A DNA stretch of 64,000 bases from Caprella mutica (taxonomy: Eukaryota > Arthropoda > Malacostraca > Amphipoda > Caprellidae): NCBI GenBank assembly GCA_947561585.1, contig CANNZV010000267.1:279933-343932 (forward strand). Reading direction: 5' to 3'. The stretch's first letter is position 1. Every line of letters starts with the position of its first letter. Position numbers and translations under genes: made by a program. Positions 9,475 through 18,834 of this stretch are shown here, piece by piece. The notes under the pieces are model-generated. The model saw only the letters and a list, made by a program, of their open reading frames with translations, did not search any database and was not told the origin of the DNA.

Positions 9475-11793
9475 TTAGTATAGTAAATCCAGTTTTTGCT
9501 GCTCTTCCACTTTTATCTGTCCAGACTGAATAATGGTATTATTCTTATGATGATTATTTTTTACGCCCCACAATACGGCAACGAATTTTATTGGATTATT
9601 CTGAAACGTATTGTCTGAAATAAGTACATTAATAATGCCTCGCGTCTTAATCAAAACGCCACTTTCTTCCTGCTGTCCGCAATTAGTAAACGTATTATTG
9701 GACAAGGTTAAAAAGCCACCAATCGTTGATTCATCATAGCCGCCTCGGTAGAAATGAATGACATTTTGCTTTACATTGATAAATTTACATGCTTCAAAAT
9801 GTACCATTTCTGCATTGTAATCGCCTTTTTCGTCAGCGGCGAGTACAAAACCATTTTCACAGTTTTGAATAATCGTATTACTGATATTAATAGAGTCTGC
9901 AAAAGAACCTTTGGACGCTTTTAGCACGTAAGCAAAATCTTCAATCACACAATTATCAAGAAAAAGATGGTACGCAGATGACATGTTTTGTTTTAAAGGA
10001 GCAAATGCCAATTGTGTGTTTTGACCTTTTACTAAGATGTTTACTAAGTTGATGCGCCCTTTCGGATTCATCTCAAAGGCAGGCGTATTTTCTGTGCCTG
10101 TAAATACCAATTGTGCTTTGTTTTTCCCCTTTGAGCGAAGGCTTATTGCTTTGTTGATTTTGAGTGAAGTTGCGATAGTATATATCTCATCATTTAGCTC
10201 AATAATATCACCCGATTTGGCTTGAGCAATGACTTTTGCCAGTTCGCCTGCCGCTGCCGAAGCGGTCAAAATAGTAGGCTTAACAGCCACTTTATCCACA
10301 GAAAACCACGAAGTCCCATACTTTTTCTTGTCAATGTTAAATTTTTCAGCCGCTGCGAGTTCTTGAATTGCTCCCGTTCTACTCTTTTTTCCTCTTATCG
10401 TTCCGAACAAATCTTTTTCAATTTTATCAAAATCATAACCATTAAACACACTATCCAAAACTGTGCTTTGCCCGTCTTCGGGAGCGAATAACCATTCATT
10501 GATGGGCTTCATTTTTACATTTGCATTGCGAAATACATCATATTCGGTATATGCACTGCCTTTGTTGTCAATGATATTTCCCTTGAATAGTATGCCGTCC
10601 ATATCATCGTGATTGACTACCGGCGACGCATCTATTTGTGTATTATAAATCAAATTATTGGCAATAGTAGTGCGAATAGGCGGAGCAGAGCGAATTTCAC
10701 TTTTAGGAAGGACATCTTTACTCGCCTTGTTTTGTCCCACACCTATTTGGAAAGGTGATTTGCAATCGACCCAAGTATTATGAGCAACGACCACATCTGT
10801 TACTTGCTTGTATCTGTTTAATGGCGATTTTGGAATGCCGTTCATGATAGCAAGCGGGCTTCTGAATTGTTCTCCTCTGATTTTATAGAAATAATTATTG
10901 GTAATCCAATGTCCCGTATTGACAGCTCTAATGCCACCATAGAAGTCGGAATCGTCTCCCCCTATGAAAATATTAGCATCAATAGTTGTATAATTTCCAT
11001 GTCTCATGACCAGAGAACCTTCACATTTGTCAAATATATTTTTGGTAAAAGAGTTGTAATTGGTTTTATCTGAAATGATTTCAACTTCTCCATTACAAGC
11101 CTCGAAATAATTATTAGAAACATTCACCCGACCGGGAGTCATAGAGGTGCTGCTATCTCCAATTCGTATAGTTTCTGCCCGAGGTCCACCTTTTCGGGGA
11201 CGCGGCCCAAAGTAATTATTGACTATTTGGTGATGACTATTGGTGTGTTCATTTCCTTTATGATAAACCATTAGAGTCGCGCCGTCATTGGATTTTCCAG
11301 CAATGTAACAATGGTCTAATTGATTGTGCTTGCCGTGAAATTCAATCCAACGGTCTTTATCCCACCTATTAGGTTGAGTAAAATCTTCTATCACACAATT
11401 CGTTACTTGCGAATGAAAAGCGGTACTGTCTGCGCCAATTTTATAGCGTATTATTCCTGTTGCGGGCGTATAGCCATTCCTAAAATACAATCCACTAACC
11501 ATTAAATGTGCTCCACCTAAATGCAAAAATGACTGCCCTTCTATAAATACTTCTCCTGGCGTTTCAGCGCGTAGAGTAATGGGAGCTTTTTCTGTGCCCA
11601 TTCCGTAGAACTTAATTTGAGCATCTTTCCATATCCCATTTGCCAAAACGATTTCAGTGCCCGGTTTGGCTTGACTAATGGCTGCATTCAGTTCCGCAAT
11701 ATCCTTTACAAGAGTACTGCTTGTAAGATTTGATTTTTCACCACAAGATAGAAGCAGTAAAATAGCACCAATGATTAGTAAACTGTTTCTCAT
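9475..11793 (-). CDS. PL6 alginate lyase lipoprotein (chondroitinase B-like)
   Basis: This 772-residue lyase has a lipobox signal peptide (LLLLSC, Cys17) and a right-handed beta-helix of the PL6 family from about residue 30. Recognisable PL6 segments include LDHCYIAGKSNDGAT, the strand with VMRHGNYTTIDANIFIGG and the following GGIRAVNTGHW, which hold the Arg/Lys/His positions used for catalysis and Ca2+ binding in this family. Residues from about 500 on look like a second beta-helix (NISNTIIQNCENG, LTLSNNTFTNCG), as in two-domain PL6 enzymes such as AlyGC. It should cleave alginate, probably at the surface. It lies 66 bases downstream of the Nramp-like gene. Confidence 0.9.
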   Translation of the reverse strand: MRNSLLIIGAILLLLSCGEKSNLTSSTLVKDIAELNAAISQAKPGTEIVLANGIWKDAQIKFYGMGTEKAPITLRAETPGEVFIEGQSFLHLGGAHLMVSGLYFRNGYTPATGIIRYKIGADSTAFHSQVTNCVIEDFTQPNRWDKDRWIEFHGKHNQLDHCYIAGKSNDGATLMVYHKGNEHTNSHHQIVNNYFGPRPRKGGPRAETIRIGDSSTSMTPGRVNVSNNYFEACNGEVEIISDKTNYNSFTKNIFDKCEGSLVMRHGNYTTIDANIFIGGDDSDFYGGIRAVNTGHWITNNYFYKIRGEQFRSPLAIMNGIPKSPLNRYKQVTDVVVAHNTWVDCKSPFQIGVGQNKASKDVLPKSEIRSAPPIRTTIANNLIYNTQIDASPVVNHDDMDGILFKGNIIDNKGSAYTEYDVFRNANVKMKPINEWLFAPEDGQSTVLDSVFNGYDFDKIEKDLFGTIRGKKSRTGAIQELAAAEKFNIDKKKYGTSWFSVDKVAVKPTILTASAAAGELAKVIAQAKSGDIIELNDEIYTIATSLKINKAISLRSKGKNKAQLVFTGTENTPAFEMNPKGRINLVNILVKGQNTQLAFAPLKQNMSSAYHLFLDNCVIEDFAYVLKASKGSFADSINISNTIIQNCENGFVLAADEKGDYNAEMVHFEACKFINVKQNVIHFYRGGYDESTIGGFLTLSNNTFTNCGQQEESGVLIKTRGIINVLISDNTFQNNPIKFVAVLWGVKNNHHKNNTIIQSGQIKVEEQQKLDLLY

Positions 11794-11859
11794 TTTGATA
11801 GTTTTCGTTGTTCAATACTTCTATGAAGTAGCATTCGATAGTGGTGTCAAATGTAGCTA

Positions 11860-13149
11860 TCAAAAGGTCCATTCCTTAAAATATTCAAGCAGTGCTAAGA
11901 TGCCATTATAAGAAATAACACAGGAGAAAAAGAGCGCGCCATACAATCCAATTTTCACCCAAATACTCGTCTCATAGCCTTTCATCACGCTTTTTTTATT
12001 GAGCATCAGTATAATACCGAGTATGACAATGGGAAGCACAAATACATTAAATACCTGTGATAAAATCTGCATTTCAATTGGATTTGAACCAAAAACAGGA
12101 ACAATTAAGGCAAATAAAGCAGCAATGAAAGTGACTATTTTAAACTGGCGAGAACTGGTGTCTAGTTCTCCAGATTGGTAATCAGCTAACAACAGTGGAG
12201 CAATTAACATACACGGAAATATAGAAGATAGTCCAGCACTTAAAGTTCCAAAAAAGAAGATAGTTACAGCAAAATTTCCAGCGACGGGTTCTAAGGTATT
12301 TGCCATATCCAATACATGTTTGACTGGTTCTCCTTGATGAAATAAAGCCCCGCAAGCGACCGCCATAATTGCCCCACTAATAGTAAATATTAGGATGGCA
12401 GCAGTAATAGCATCTCTTTTTTGGTCTTTCAGATGGTCTATTGTCCAGCCTTTTCCTTTTACAAAAAGTGGTCTTGATAGAAAAGTGGCAGCAGCCATAG
12501 TCGTGCCGACAAATGCAGCGACCATCATTTTACCTTCCGGAACATCAGGAATAGTAGGCACTAATCCCATCACTACATCGGCAGGAAGCGGGTGGACAAA
12601 GAATAAAGAAAAGATGAAAGACAGCCCCATTATCGTAACGAAAATGATTAATACCTTTTCGAAGAAGGAATATTTACCAACCAGCATTATCCCATAAAAA
12701 GTGCTAATGATGAGAATAGCTATTCCTAAAACCGTCTCATATTGATGAGCGATAAGTTCTGGGAACTTTATGGCTAACAATTCAAATATAATATTGGACG
12801 AAATGCCCAATATGCCCATCAAAGAATTCCACTGCCCAAAGGTGATACCAATAATGATTAAAATAGCCAGTATTTTGCCGCCTTTCAGATGTTTTTTAAA
12901 GCCATGTAGTGCGGTTTCGCCAGAAATTAAAGCATAATTTCCATAAGCAAACATCAATATTCCAGAAAACAAACAACTCAATAAAAGTACCCATAGCAAT
13001 TGCATTCCGTAGGTACTACCTGCCACAATCATAGAGGTGACACTTCCTGTGCCAATGGTATAACCAATAGCGAATATACCGGGACCAAAGCCCAATACCA
13101 ACGCAATAATCTTCTTTATAATTGACTGTTGTTTTTCTGCTGCTGGCAT
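11860..13149 (-). CDS. Nramp-fold transporter lacking canonical metal motifs
   Basis: This 429-residue polytopic membrane protein (about 11 helices) aligns to the Nramp/SLC11 family by its N-terminal GFGPGIFAIGY segment and general layout. Where Nramp proteins carry the metal-binding DPGN in helix 1, this one reads YTIGTGSVTS. Where helix 6 normally has MPH, it reads VGTTMAAATFLSRPLF. The residues that coordinate Mn2+/Fe2+ are therefore absent. It is embedded between eda and the PL6 gene in the alginate catabolic cluster, which suggests transport of a sugar acid or an ion linked to alginate. An annotation as Mn2+ transporter would be doubtful. The substrate is unknown. Confidence 0.8.
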   Translation of the reverse strand: MPAAEKQQSIIKKIIALVLGFGPGIFAIGYTIGTGSVTSMIVAGSTYGMQLLWVLLLSCLFSGILMFAYGNYALISGETALHGFKKHLKGGKILAILIIIGITFGQWNSLMGILGISSNIIFELLAIKFPELIAHQYETVLGIAILIISTFYGIMLVGKYSFFEKVLIIFVTIMGLSFIFSLFFVHPLPADVVMGLVPTIPDVPEGKMMVAAFVGTTMAAATFLSRPLFVKGKGWTIDHLKDQKRDAITAAILIFTISGAIMAVACGALFHQGEPVKHVLDMANTLEPVAGNFAVTIFFFGTLSAGLSSIFPCMLIAPLLLADYQSGELDTSSRQFKIVTFIAALFALIVPVFGSNPIEMQILSQVFNVFVLPIVILGIILMLNKKSVMKGYETSIWVKIGLYGALFFSCVISYNGILALLEYFKEWTF

Positions 13150-13181
13150 GGTTTTGATTTTTTTTTCGTTAGTTATTTCAT

Positions 13182-13850
13182 CTATTTTTTCAATTCTGCT
13201 ATCAATTTCAAGGCATTCTTTACATTCGTTTTCAGCGTTTTGACATCTTTCTTCGCCACTATTTCTTTAGAAATTAACTTAGACCCCATTCCCACACAAG
13301 TCACGCCAGCATCAAACCAACCTGACAGGTTTTCGCGTGTTGGGCTGACCCCTCCGGTTGGCATGATGGATGTCCAAGGCTGCGGGCCTTTAATTCCTTT
13401 AACAAAGCCCGGTCCATAGATACCTCCTGGAAAAAGTTTGACAATTTCGCAGCCTAGTTCTTCCGCACGACAAATCTCTGTCAGCGAACCACAACCCGGA
13501 GACCACAACACTTTTTTGCGATTACAGACGATGGCAATATCTTCCCGTAATACAGGCGTTACCACAAAATTTGCCCCGATTTGCATATATAAAGATGCTG
13601 CTCCTGCGTCAGTAACAGAACCAACGCCAAGTATCATTTCGGGGAGTTCTTTTTCACAATATTTATTTAAATCTCTAAAAACTTCATGTGCATAGTCGCC
13701 TCGATTGGTAAATTCCAAAAGTCGCGCACCGCCATCATAACAAGCTTTTACAATGGATTTGCATAATTCTATATCAGCATTATAAAAGAGCGGCACCATG
13801 CCCTGCTCTGCCATTTTCGCCGCCACTTGCAGTCTGGTAAATCTTGCCAT
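13182..13850 (-). CDS. eda: KDPG aldolase
   Basis: This 222-residue class I aldolase would split 2-keto-3-deoxy-6-phosphogluconate into pyruvate and glyceraldehyde-3-phosphate, the last step of alginate monomer breakdown. It shows the general-base Glu region (LLEFTNRGD), the Schiff-base Lys in IVKLFPGG and the phosphate-binding IMPTGGVSP. Length fits the family. It is 32 bases downstream of kdgK, as expected of co-transcribed partners. Confidence 0.93.
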   Translation of the reverse strand: MARFTRLQVAAKMAEQGMVPLFYNADIELCKSIVKACYDGGARLLEFTNRGDYAHEVFRDLNKYCEKELPEMILGVGSVTDAGAASLYMQIGANFVVTPVLREDIAIVCNRKKVLWSPGCGSLTEICRAEELGCEIVKLFPGGIYGPGFVKGIKGPQPWTSIMPTGGVSPTRENLSGWFDAGVTCVGMGSKLISKEIVAKKDVKTLKTNVKNALKLIAELKK

Positions 13851-13882
13851 TTTTAATTAATTTTAAACTTAAAAAACATCAT

Positions 13883-14920
13883 TTAGCGCGCTACTCGTCC
13901 ACTCGCATCGCCACTCATCAATTTTTCTACTTCATCTACTGTCGCCAAATTAGCATCCCCGTAAATAGTATGTTTTAAACATGAAGCTGCTACCGCAAAA
14001 TTCAAGGCTTTTTGGTCATCGTTAGGATAATGCATTAAACCATAAATTAAGCCGCCCATAAAGCTATCTCCGCCGCCGACTCTATCTACAATATCTGTGA
14101 TTTGGTAAGTTGGTGCTTCAAAAAGTGTTTCGCCATCATATAGCACACCTGACCACGTATTGTGCGAAGCACTAATAGAGCCACGTAATGTAGTGATGAC
14201 CTTCTTAGCGCGAGGGAACATTTGTTGTAATTGTTGCAAAACAGATAAGTAAGACTTCGCGTCCACCTCATGTCCTGCGGTTACGTCCAAACCTTCAGGA
14301 TGCAATCCGAAATGCTTTTCGGCATCTTCTTCATTTCCTAAAATGATGTCGCAACCTGCCGTCAATTCGGGCATGACTTCGCTTGGTTCTTTACCATATT
14401 TCCACAGTTTCTTACGATAATTCAAGTCTGTAGAAACAGTAACCCCCATTCGATTAGCTACTTGAATAGCTTCCAAGCAAGCATCTGCGGCACCTTGCGA
14501 CAGTGCCGGCGTAATGCCCGTCCAATGAAACCAATGCGCATCTTTGAAAATTTCTTCCCAATCAATCATGCCTTTTTGAATAGTGGACATGCTAGAATGT
14601 GCACGGTCATAAACCACTTTGCTACCACGACTAACGGCTCCTATTTCCAAAAAATAGATGCCTAAACGTTCTCCTCCTCGTAAAATATGTTGTGTTCCTA
14701 CATTTCTTTTACGCATTTCCATGAGTGCGCATTCGCCAATATCATTCTTTGGTAATCGAGTGACAAATTCTACGGGTACACCATAATTTGCTAAAGAAAC
14801 GGCAACATTACTTTCGCCACCACCATAGATAACATCAAAAGCCTGTGCTTGTGAAAATCTCTTGTAGCCTGGAGGCGTGAGACGTAACATTATTTCTCCG
14901 AAGGTTACTACTTTTTTCAT
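13883..14920 (-). CDS. kdgK: 2-keto-3-deoxygluconate kinase (PfkB family)
   Basis: This kinase (345 residues from the chosen start) phosphorylates KDG to KDPG. PfkB features: the N-terminal VVTFGEIMLRLTPPG, the GGGESNVAVSLA sugar-binding strip, and the C-terminal DRVGGGDSFMGGLIYGL anion-hole/catalytic Asp motif. The frame stays open to 14995, but the extra 25 residues are low-complexity and unlike the family, so the ATG at 14920 is preferred. It sits between the SDR genes and eda in the operon. Confidence 0.92.
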   Translation of the reverse strand: MKKVVTFGEIMLRLTPPGYKRFSQAQAFDVIYGGGESNVAVSLANYGVPVEFVTRLPKNDIGECALMEMRKRNVGTQHILRGGERLGIYFLEIGAVSRGSKVVYDRAHSSMSTIQKGMIDWEEIFKDAHWFHWTGITPALSQGAADACLEAIQVANRMGVTVSTDLNYRKKLWKYGKEPSEVMPELTAGCDIILGNEEDAEKHFGLHPEGLDVTAGHEVDAKSYLSVLQQLQQMFPRAKKVITTLRGSISASHNTWSGVLYDGETLFEAPTYQITDIVDRVGGGDSFMGGLIYGLMHYPNDDQKALNFAVAASCLKHTIYGDANLATVDEVEKLMSGDASGRVAR

Positions 14921-15053
14921 AGTTGAATACGAATTAAAATTTGAATAAAAGGTAGAGAAAGACAAGGGAAGAATGGTATTTCCTTCCCCTATCATCTTTC
15001 TAATTAAATAAACCTTATATGAAACTTATCTTAACTTTATAATGGCACGAGGT

Positions 15054-15809
15054 TTAAGAAAATGCTAAACCACCATTAATATCGAAATTGGCACCTGTTA
15101 CAAATGAGCTACTGTCAGAAGCTAAGTAAACCACTAAATCTGCGACCTCATCTGCTCTACCTTCTCTTCTTACTGGAGTTTTGCCTGCAACGATTTTACG
15201 TATTTCATCTTTGGTAAAATCATCATGAAACTTAGTGGCAATCATACCTGGACAAATCGCATTTACTCTTATGCCTTTAGGCCCAAGTTCTTTTGCCATG
15301 GCTCTGGTAAAAGTCGTTGTAGAACCTTTAGAAGAGGCATACAAAGAAGAACCGCCGCCGCCGCCGTCTCTTGCTGCAAGAGAAGAAAGGTTGATGATAG
15401 AGGTGTTTTTGCCCATTAAAGGTGCAAAAGCTTGCATGACGAAAACAGTAGATTTGAAGTTGACATTCATCACTAAATCATAGAAAGCCTCGTCGAACTC
15501 TTGTAATGTTTTACGAGCAAAAAGACCGCCCGCATTATTTACTAGAATATGCACCTTGTCTCCAAAAGCTTTAACTGTTTTTGCCTTTAACTTCTTAATA
15601 TCCTTTAAATTTGATACATCAGCTTTGACAGCAATGGCTTTGCCTCCAAAAGATTTTATCTCTTTTACCGTTTCCTTTGCTCCAGCTTTAGAACTATTGT
15701 AGTTCACGACTACTTTTGCTCCTTCTTTTGCTAATTTAACAGATATGGCTCTACCAATGTCTCTACCGCCGCCAGTTACTACGGCTACTTTTCCTTTAAA
15801 CTTACTCAT
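15054..15809 (-). CDS. SDR oxidoreductase, probable DEH reductase
   Basis: This 251-residue classical short-chain dehydrogenase has the NAD(P)-binding TGGGRDIGR, NNAGG, the catalytic Ser in NLSSLAARDG and the YASSK Tyr/Lys pair. Its position beside kdgK and kdgF and the GGGRDIGRAIS type of N-terminus fit the reductase that turns 4-deoxy-erythro-hexoseulose uronate (DEH) into KDG in alginate loci of this phylum. A GCC-repeat at about 15353-15367 encodes a run of five Gly. A second SDR lies upstream, and which of the two is the main DEH reductase is inference. Confidence 0.82.
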   Translation of the reverse strand: MSKFKGKVAVVTGGGRDIGRAISVKLAKEGAKVVVNYNSSKAGAKETVKEIKSFGGKAIAVKADVSNLKDIKKLKAKTVKAFGDKVHILVNNAGGLFARKTLQEFDEAFYDLVMNVNFKSTVFVMQAFAPLMGKNTSIINLSSLAARDGGGGGSSLYASSKGSTTTFTRAMAKELGPKGIRVNAICPGMIATKFHDDFTKDEIRKIVAGKTPVRREGRADEVADLVVYLASDSSSFVTGANFDINGGLAFS

Positions 15810-15895
15810 TTATTTTTTTTAAATATACTGGTGACTACTTACTACTTTCTAGAGTATTGAGGGGTAAGTAGTTAAATAGATTTTCAGGCAATTGC

Positions 15896-16654
15896 TTAAA
15901 TCCCTAATGCTTGACCACCACCAACTTGAATGGTTTCTGCGGTCAAAAAGCCTGCATCTTTACTGGCTAAGAAAGCGACAACACCAGCAACATCTTCTGG
16001 TTGCCCCAATCTTCCAAGCATGATATTATTTGCCCAAGAAGCAAACACTTCTGGCTTCGTTGACTTAATTTGCTTATGGAATGGGGTATCAATAGTACCC
16101 GGAGATACGGCATTTACTCTAATTCCATATTCCGCCAAATCTTTTGCTAATGCTCTTGTAATGGCATGAACGCCAGCTTTGGAGGTGCCATAAATTCCAG
16201 CTCCAGGTCCTCCTGCATTCCATCCTGCATTGGATGTATAATTGATAATGGTAGGGTCTTCTCCTTTTTTTAGAAAAGGGATGGCTGCTCTTGATGCAAA
16301 AAACACAGAGTCTAAGTTCAATGCCATGACAAATCGGTAAAATTCGGTAGTCATTACTTCAAATCTAGAACGTCCGCCTAGTCCACCTGCATTATTGACA
16401 AGCACATCAATTTTTCCGTATTTTTTACCAATTTTAGTAATATTTTCAGTTACAGCATCTTCTTTTGTAACATCAAAGCCGTAATACGCAGCCGTAATAC
16501 CTTCTGCTGTCAGTTCTTTAATTCTTTTAGCTCCGGCCTCATCGTCAATACCGTTTAACACGACAGTATATCCGTCTTTTCCTAATCTTTTTGCTACTGC
16601 AAAACCAATACCACCTGTGGCACCTGTTATTATAGCTACTCTTGTATTATGCAT
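15896..16654 (-). CDS. Second SDR oxidoreductase of the alginate cluster
   Basis: This 252-residue short-chain dehydrogenase has TGATGGIGFAVA, NNAGG, a Ser in NYTSNAGW and the YGTSK catalytic pair, ending in the usual GGGQAL region. It resembles 2-deoxy-gluconate/KduD-like SDRs. It is clearly diverged from the neighbouring SDR, so it is not a recent duplicate. A role on DEH, KDG or a related uronate intermediate with different cofactor preference is likely but not shown. Confidence 0.8.
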   Translation of the reverse strand: MHNTRVAIITGATGGIGFAVAKRLGKDGYTVVLNGIDDEAGAKRIKELTAEGITAAYYGFDVTKEDAVTENITKIGKKYGKIDVLVNNAGGLGGRSRFEVMTTEFYRFVMALNLDSVFFASRAAIPFLKKGEDPTIINYTSNAGWNAGGPGAGIYGTSKAGVHAITRALAKDLAEYGIRVNAVSPGTIDTPFHKQIKSTKPEVFASWANNIMLGRLGQPEDVAGVVAFLASKDAGFLTAETIQVGGGQALGI

Positions 16655-16713
16655 AATTAATTATTTATTTATTGCGTTTCTTAATGAATGCTTTCCGTCA
16701 ATGAAAGCATATG

Positions 16714-18078
16714 TTAACGATTAGTTTTTGCTTGTAATGGCTCAATTTTAGGGCATAGTAGCCAAATACTTGCTATTGCTATTAATGCTAAAGCAGCACC
16801 AATAATAAAGGCAGGAGTATAATTACCGCCAGATGTTAGCCAAGGGATAAGTGAAGTTAATACTACTGCTCCCAACTTAGCTGCCATTCCTGCAAATCCG
16901 GCTAAAGTACCAACCGTTTTCTTCCCGAACAAGTCGCTTGGTAATGTTTGTACATTTCCAATAGCAGTTTGAAATCCGAATAAGATGACTGCCATAATTA
17001 GCACTGCACTTACTGGTTCATTGAGGTTTGTTATCCCTAAAACAGTCAATAGAGGATTGACAGATTCGGCCAATCCGCCCGGATTTGACATAGCTAATAA
17101 AGAAGGCAACATAATCAAACAACCCAATGTGATGACTAATTTTCGAGTTTTATCAACTGTCCAACCTGCTTTAATTCTATTTTGTGCCAATAAACCACCA
17201 AACCACGCACCAAACATCGCACCGACATAAGGCACCCAGCCGTAAATACCGATAGTTTTGACATCCATACCGTACACTTCAGATAGGTAAATCGGTATCC
17301 AAACCACAAATAGCCACCAAATCGGGTCAATCACCATGGAAGCAATAATCACTCCCCAGCTTTCTTTGTGACCTAATAATTGGGCAGTAGTTGGGTTATA
17401 GCCCTCATCATTTACACCATCTCCATCCACATCTTCTATTTGCTGACCAGAAAGAATATAGTCGCGTTCTTTTTCTGTTAGCCAAGGATGCGATTTTGGC
17501 GGAGCTTTCACTAAAATCATCCACGGAATAAGCCACAGCAAACCTGTTAAACCAACTAAAACAAAGATGATTTTCCAACTGAAATAAACCGTCAAATAGG
17601 CGATTAAAGGAATGGAAACAATGCCGCCGATAGCTGCGCCCGAGTTAAATAAGCCTTGAGCGAAAGCCCGCTCTTTAGTCGGAAACCATTCTGCATTTCC
17701 TTTGGCTGCACCAGGCCAGTTGCCCGCTTCTGCTATCCCTAAGATGGACCGAAAAATACCAAAACTCAATACGCCCTGAGCAATGGCGTGCAAGGCAGTA
17801 GCCACCGACCAAACTCCAATAGACAAAGCAAAGCCGAGACGTGTACCAATCCAGTCGAATATTTTTCCGAAAATAGCTTGACCAAAAGCATAAGAAAAAA
17901 CAAAAACCACAGAAATCAACGCATAAATTTTTTTGCGTTCGTCATCTGTACTGTCAGGATAAAGGTCTTGTGCTATATCTGGCCAAAGCACTCCTAAGGA
18001 CTGCCGATCAATGTAGTTGATAATAGTGGCAATTGCGATTAAAGCAATCACCCACCATCGTAGTCCACTTAATTTCAT
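16714..18078 (-). CDS. MFS sugar-acid transporter (ACS-like)
   Basis: This 12-helix major facilitator protein (454 residues from the chosen start) resembles the hexuronate/glucarate anion:cation symporters: INYIDRQSLGVLWPDI in helix 1, the GEAGNWP-like ILGIAEAGNWPGA and NGxEWFP-like NAEWFPTKERAF. It should carry unsaturated uronates, DEH or KDG across the inner membrane. The open frame reaches 18147, but the family start is MKLSGLRWWV at 18078. The cytoplasmic loop after helix 6 holds an acidic DVDGDGVNDEG stretch like a Ca2+-binding DxDxDG loop, unusual in an MFS protein. It lies 118 bases downstream of kdgF; a small inverted repeat built on TTAAACCC is at 18145-18168. Confidence 0.9.
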   Translation of the reverse strand: MKLSGLRWWVIALIAIATIINYIDRQSLGVLWPDIAQDLYPDSTDDERKKIYALISVVFVFSYAFGQAIFGKIFDWIGTRLGFALSIGVWSVATALHAIAQGVLSFGIFRSILGIAEAGNWPGAAKGNAEWFPTKERAFAQGLFNSGAAIGGIVSIPLIAYLTVYFSWKIIFVLVGLTGLLWLIPWMILVKAPPKSHPWLTEKERDYILSGQQIEDVDGDGVNDEGYNPTTAQLLGHKESWGVIIASMVIDPIWWLFVVWIPIYLSEVYGMDVKTIGIYGWVPYVGAMFGAWFGGLLAQNRIKAGWTVDKTRKLVITLGCLIMLPSLLAMSNPGGLAESVNPLLTVLGITNLNEPVSAVLIMAVILFGFQTAIGNVQTLPSDLFGKKTVGTLAGFAGMAAKLGAVVLTSLIPWLTSGGNYTPAFIIGAALALIAIASIWLLCPKIEPLQAKTNR

Positions 18079-18196
18079 TTTGTTTTTCGTTTTGTTTTGA
18101 AATATACTTGCTACTTCTATCCGTTTTGGCAGCTTGTTGTTAAGCAATTAAACCCGAATGGGTTTAATTAAAAAATCTTCTTTGGAAGAAATCGTT

Positions 18197-18574
18197 TTAG
18201 CTTTCTTTATCTCCAAAATAAGATACTTCGCCACCACTTAAAAAATCTTCTCTTACGGGGCTAAAGGTGTCAATTAGCATCCCTTCTTCCAAACAAATTG
18301 CGCTGTGCAATAAATTAGGTTCAATATATACGCCGTCTCCTCCCTCTATAATTTGCTTTACCCCATCAATTTCAAATTCAAATTTACCTGAAACACAATA
18401 GGTAGCTTGCGTATGAAAATGTTGGTGAGGAGAACCTAATGCTCCCTTCTCAAATTTTACTTGTACCATCATGATTTGGTTGTCATAGCCTAAGAATTTT
18501 CTGGATACACCGCCTCCAAGTTCTTCCCATTCCATGCCTTTTGTGATGATGTACTTGTCACTAAATCGTTGCAT
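18197..18574 (-). CDS. kdgF: KdgF-like cupin, unsaturated uronate ring opening
   Basis: This 125-residue single-domain cupin matches KdgF, which speeds conversion of 4,5-unsaturated uronate monomers from lyases into linear DEH. The metal-site motif SPHQHFHTQATY (His50, His52 and nearby Gln) and the second cupin motif with His in PNLLHSA are intact. It is cytoplasmic (no signal peptide). It stands first in the catabolic run, 260 bases downstream of the GntR gene, so the main operon promoter may lie in that gap. Confidence 0.9.
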   Translation of the reverse strand: MQRFSDKYIITKGMEWEELGGGVSRKFLGYDNQIMMVQVKFEKGALGSPHQHFHTQATYCVSGKFEFEIDGVKQIIEGGDGVYIEPNLLHSAICLEEGMLIDTFSPVREDFLSGGEVSYFGDKES

Positions 18575-18834
18575 TTTTTTAGTTTAATTATTTAATCGAA
18601 AGATGATAAACACCTTTTCTATAAGGAATTTTGCAAGAATGGCAATTTATTCTTGAACTATTCCTAAGCATTTCTGTATTTTATTTCGGTTAAGGCATAA
18701 TCATGTATGCCAAAGTAGAGACTACTTTAGTAAAGTCGAATTAAACCGATTTGTACGAAAAATGTAAAATTGTCTAGGAAGGTCAGAAAAATTTCTTTTT
18801 CCTGCTTACCTTGTTTTAGAGTTAGTTTGTCGTT

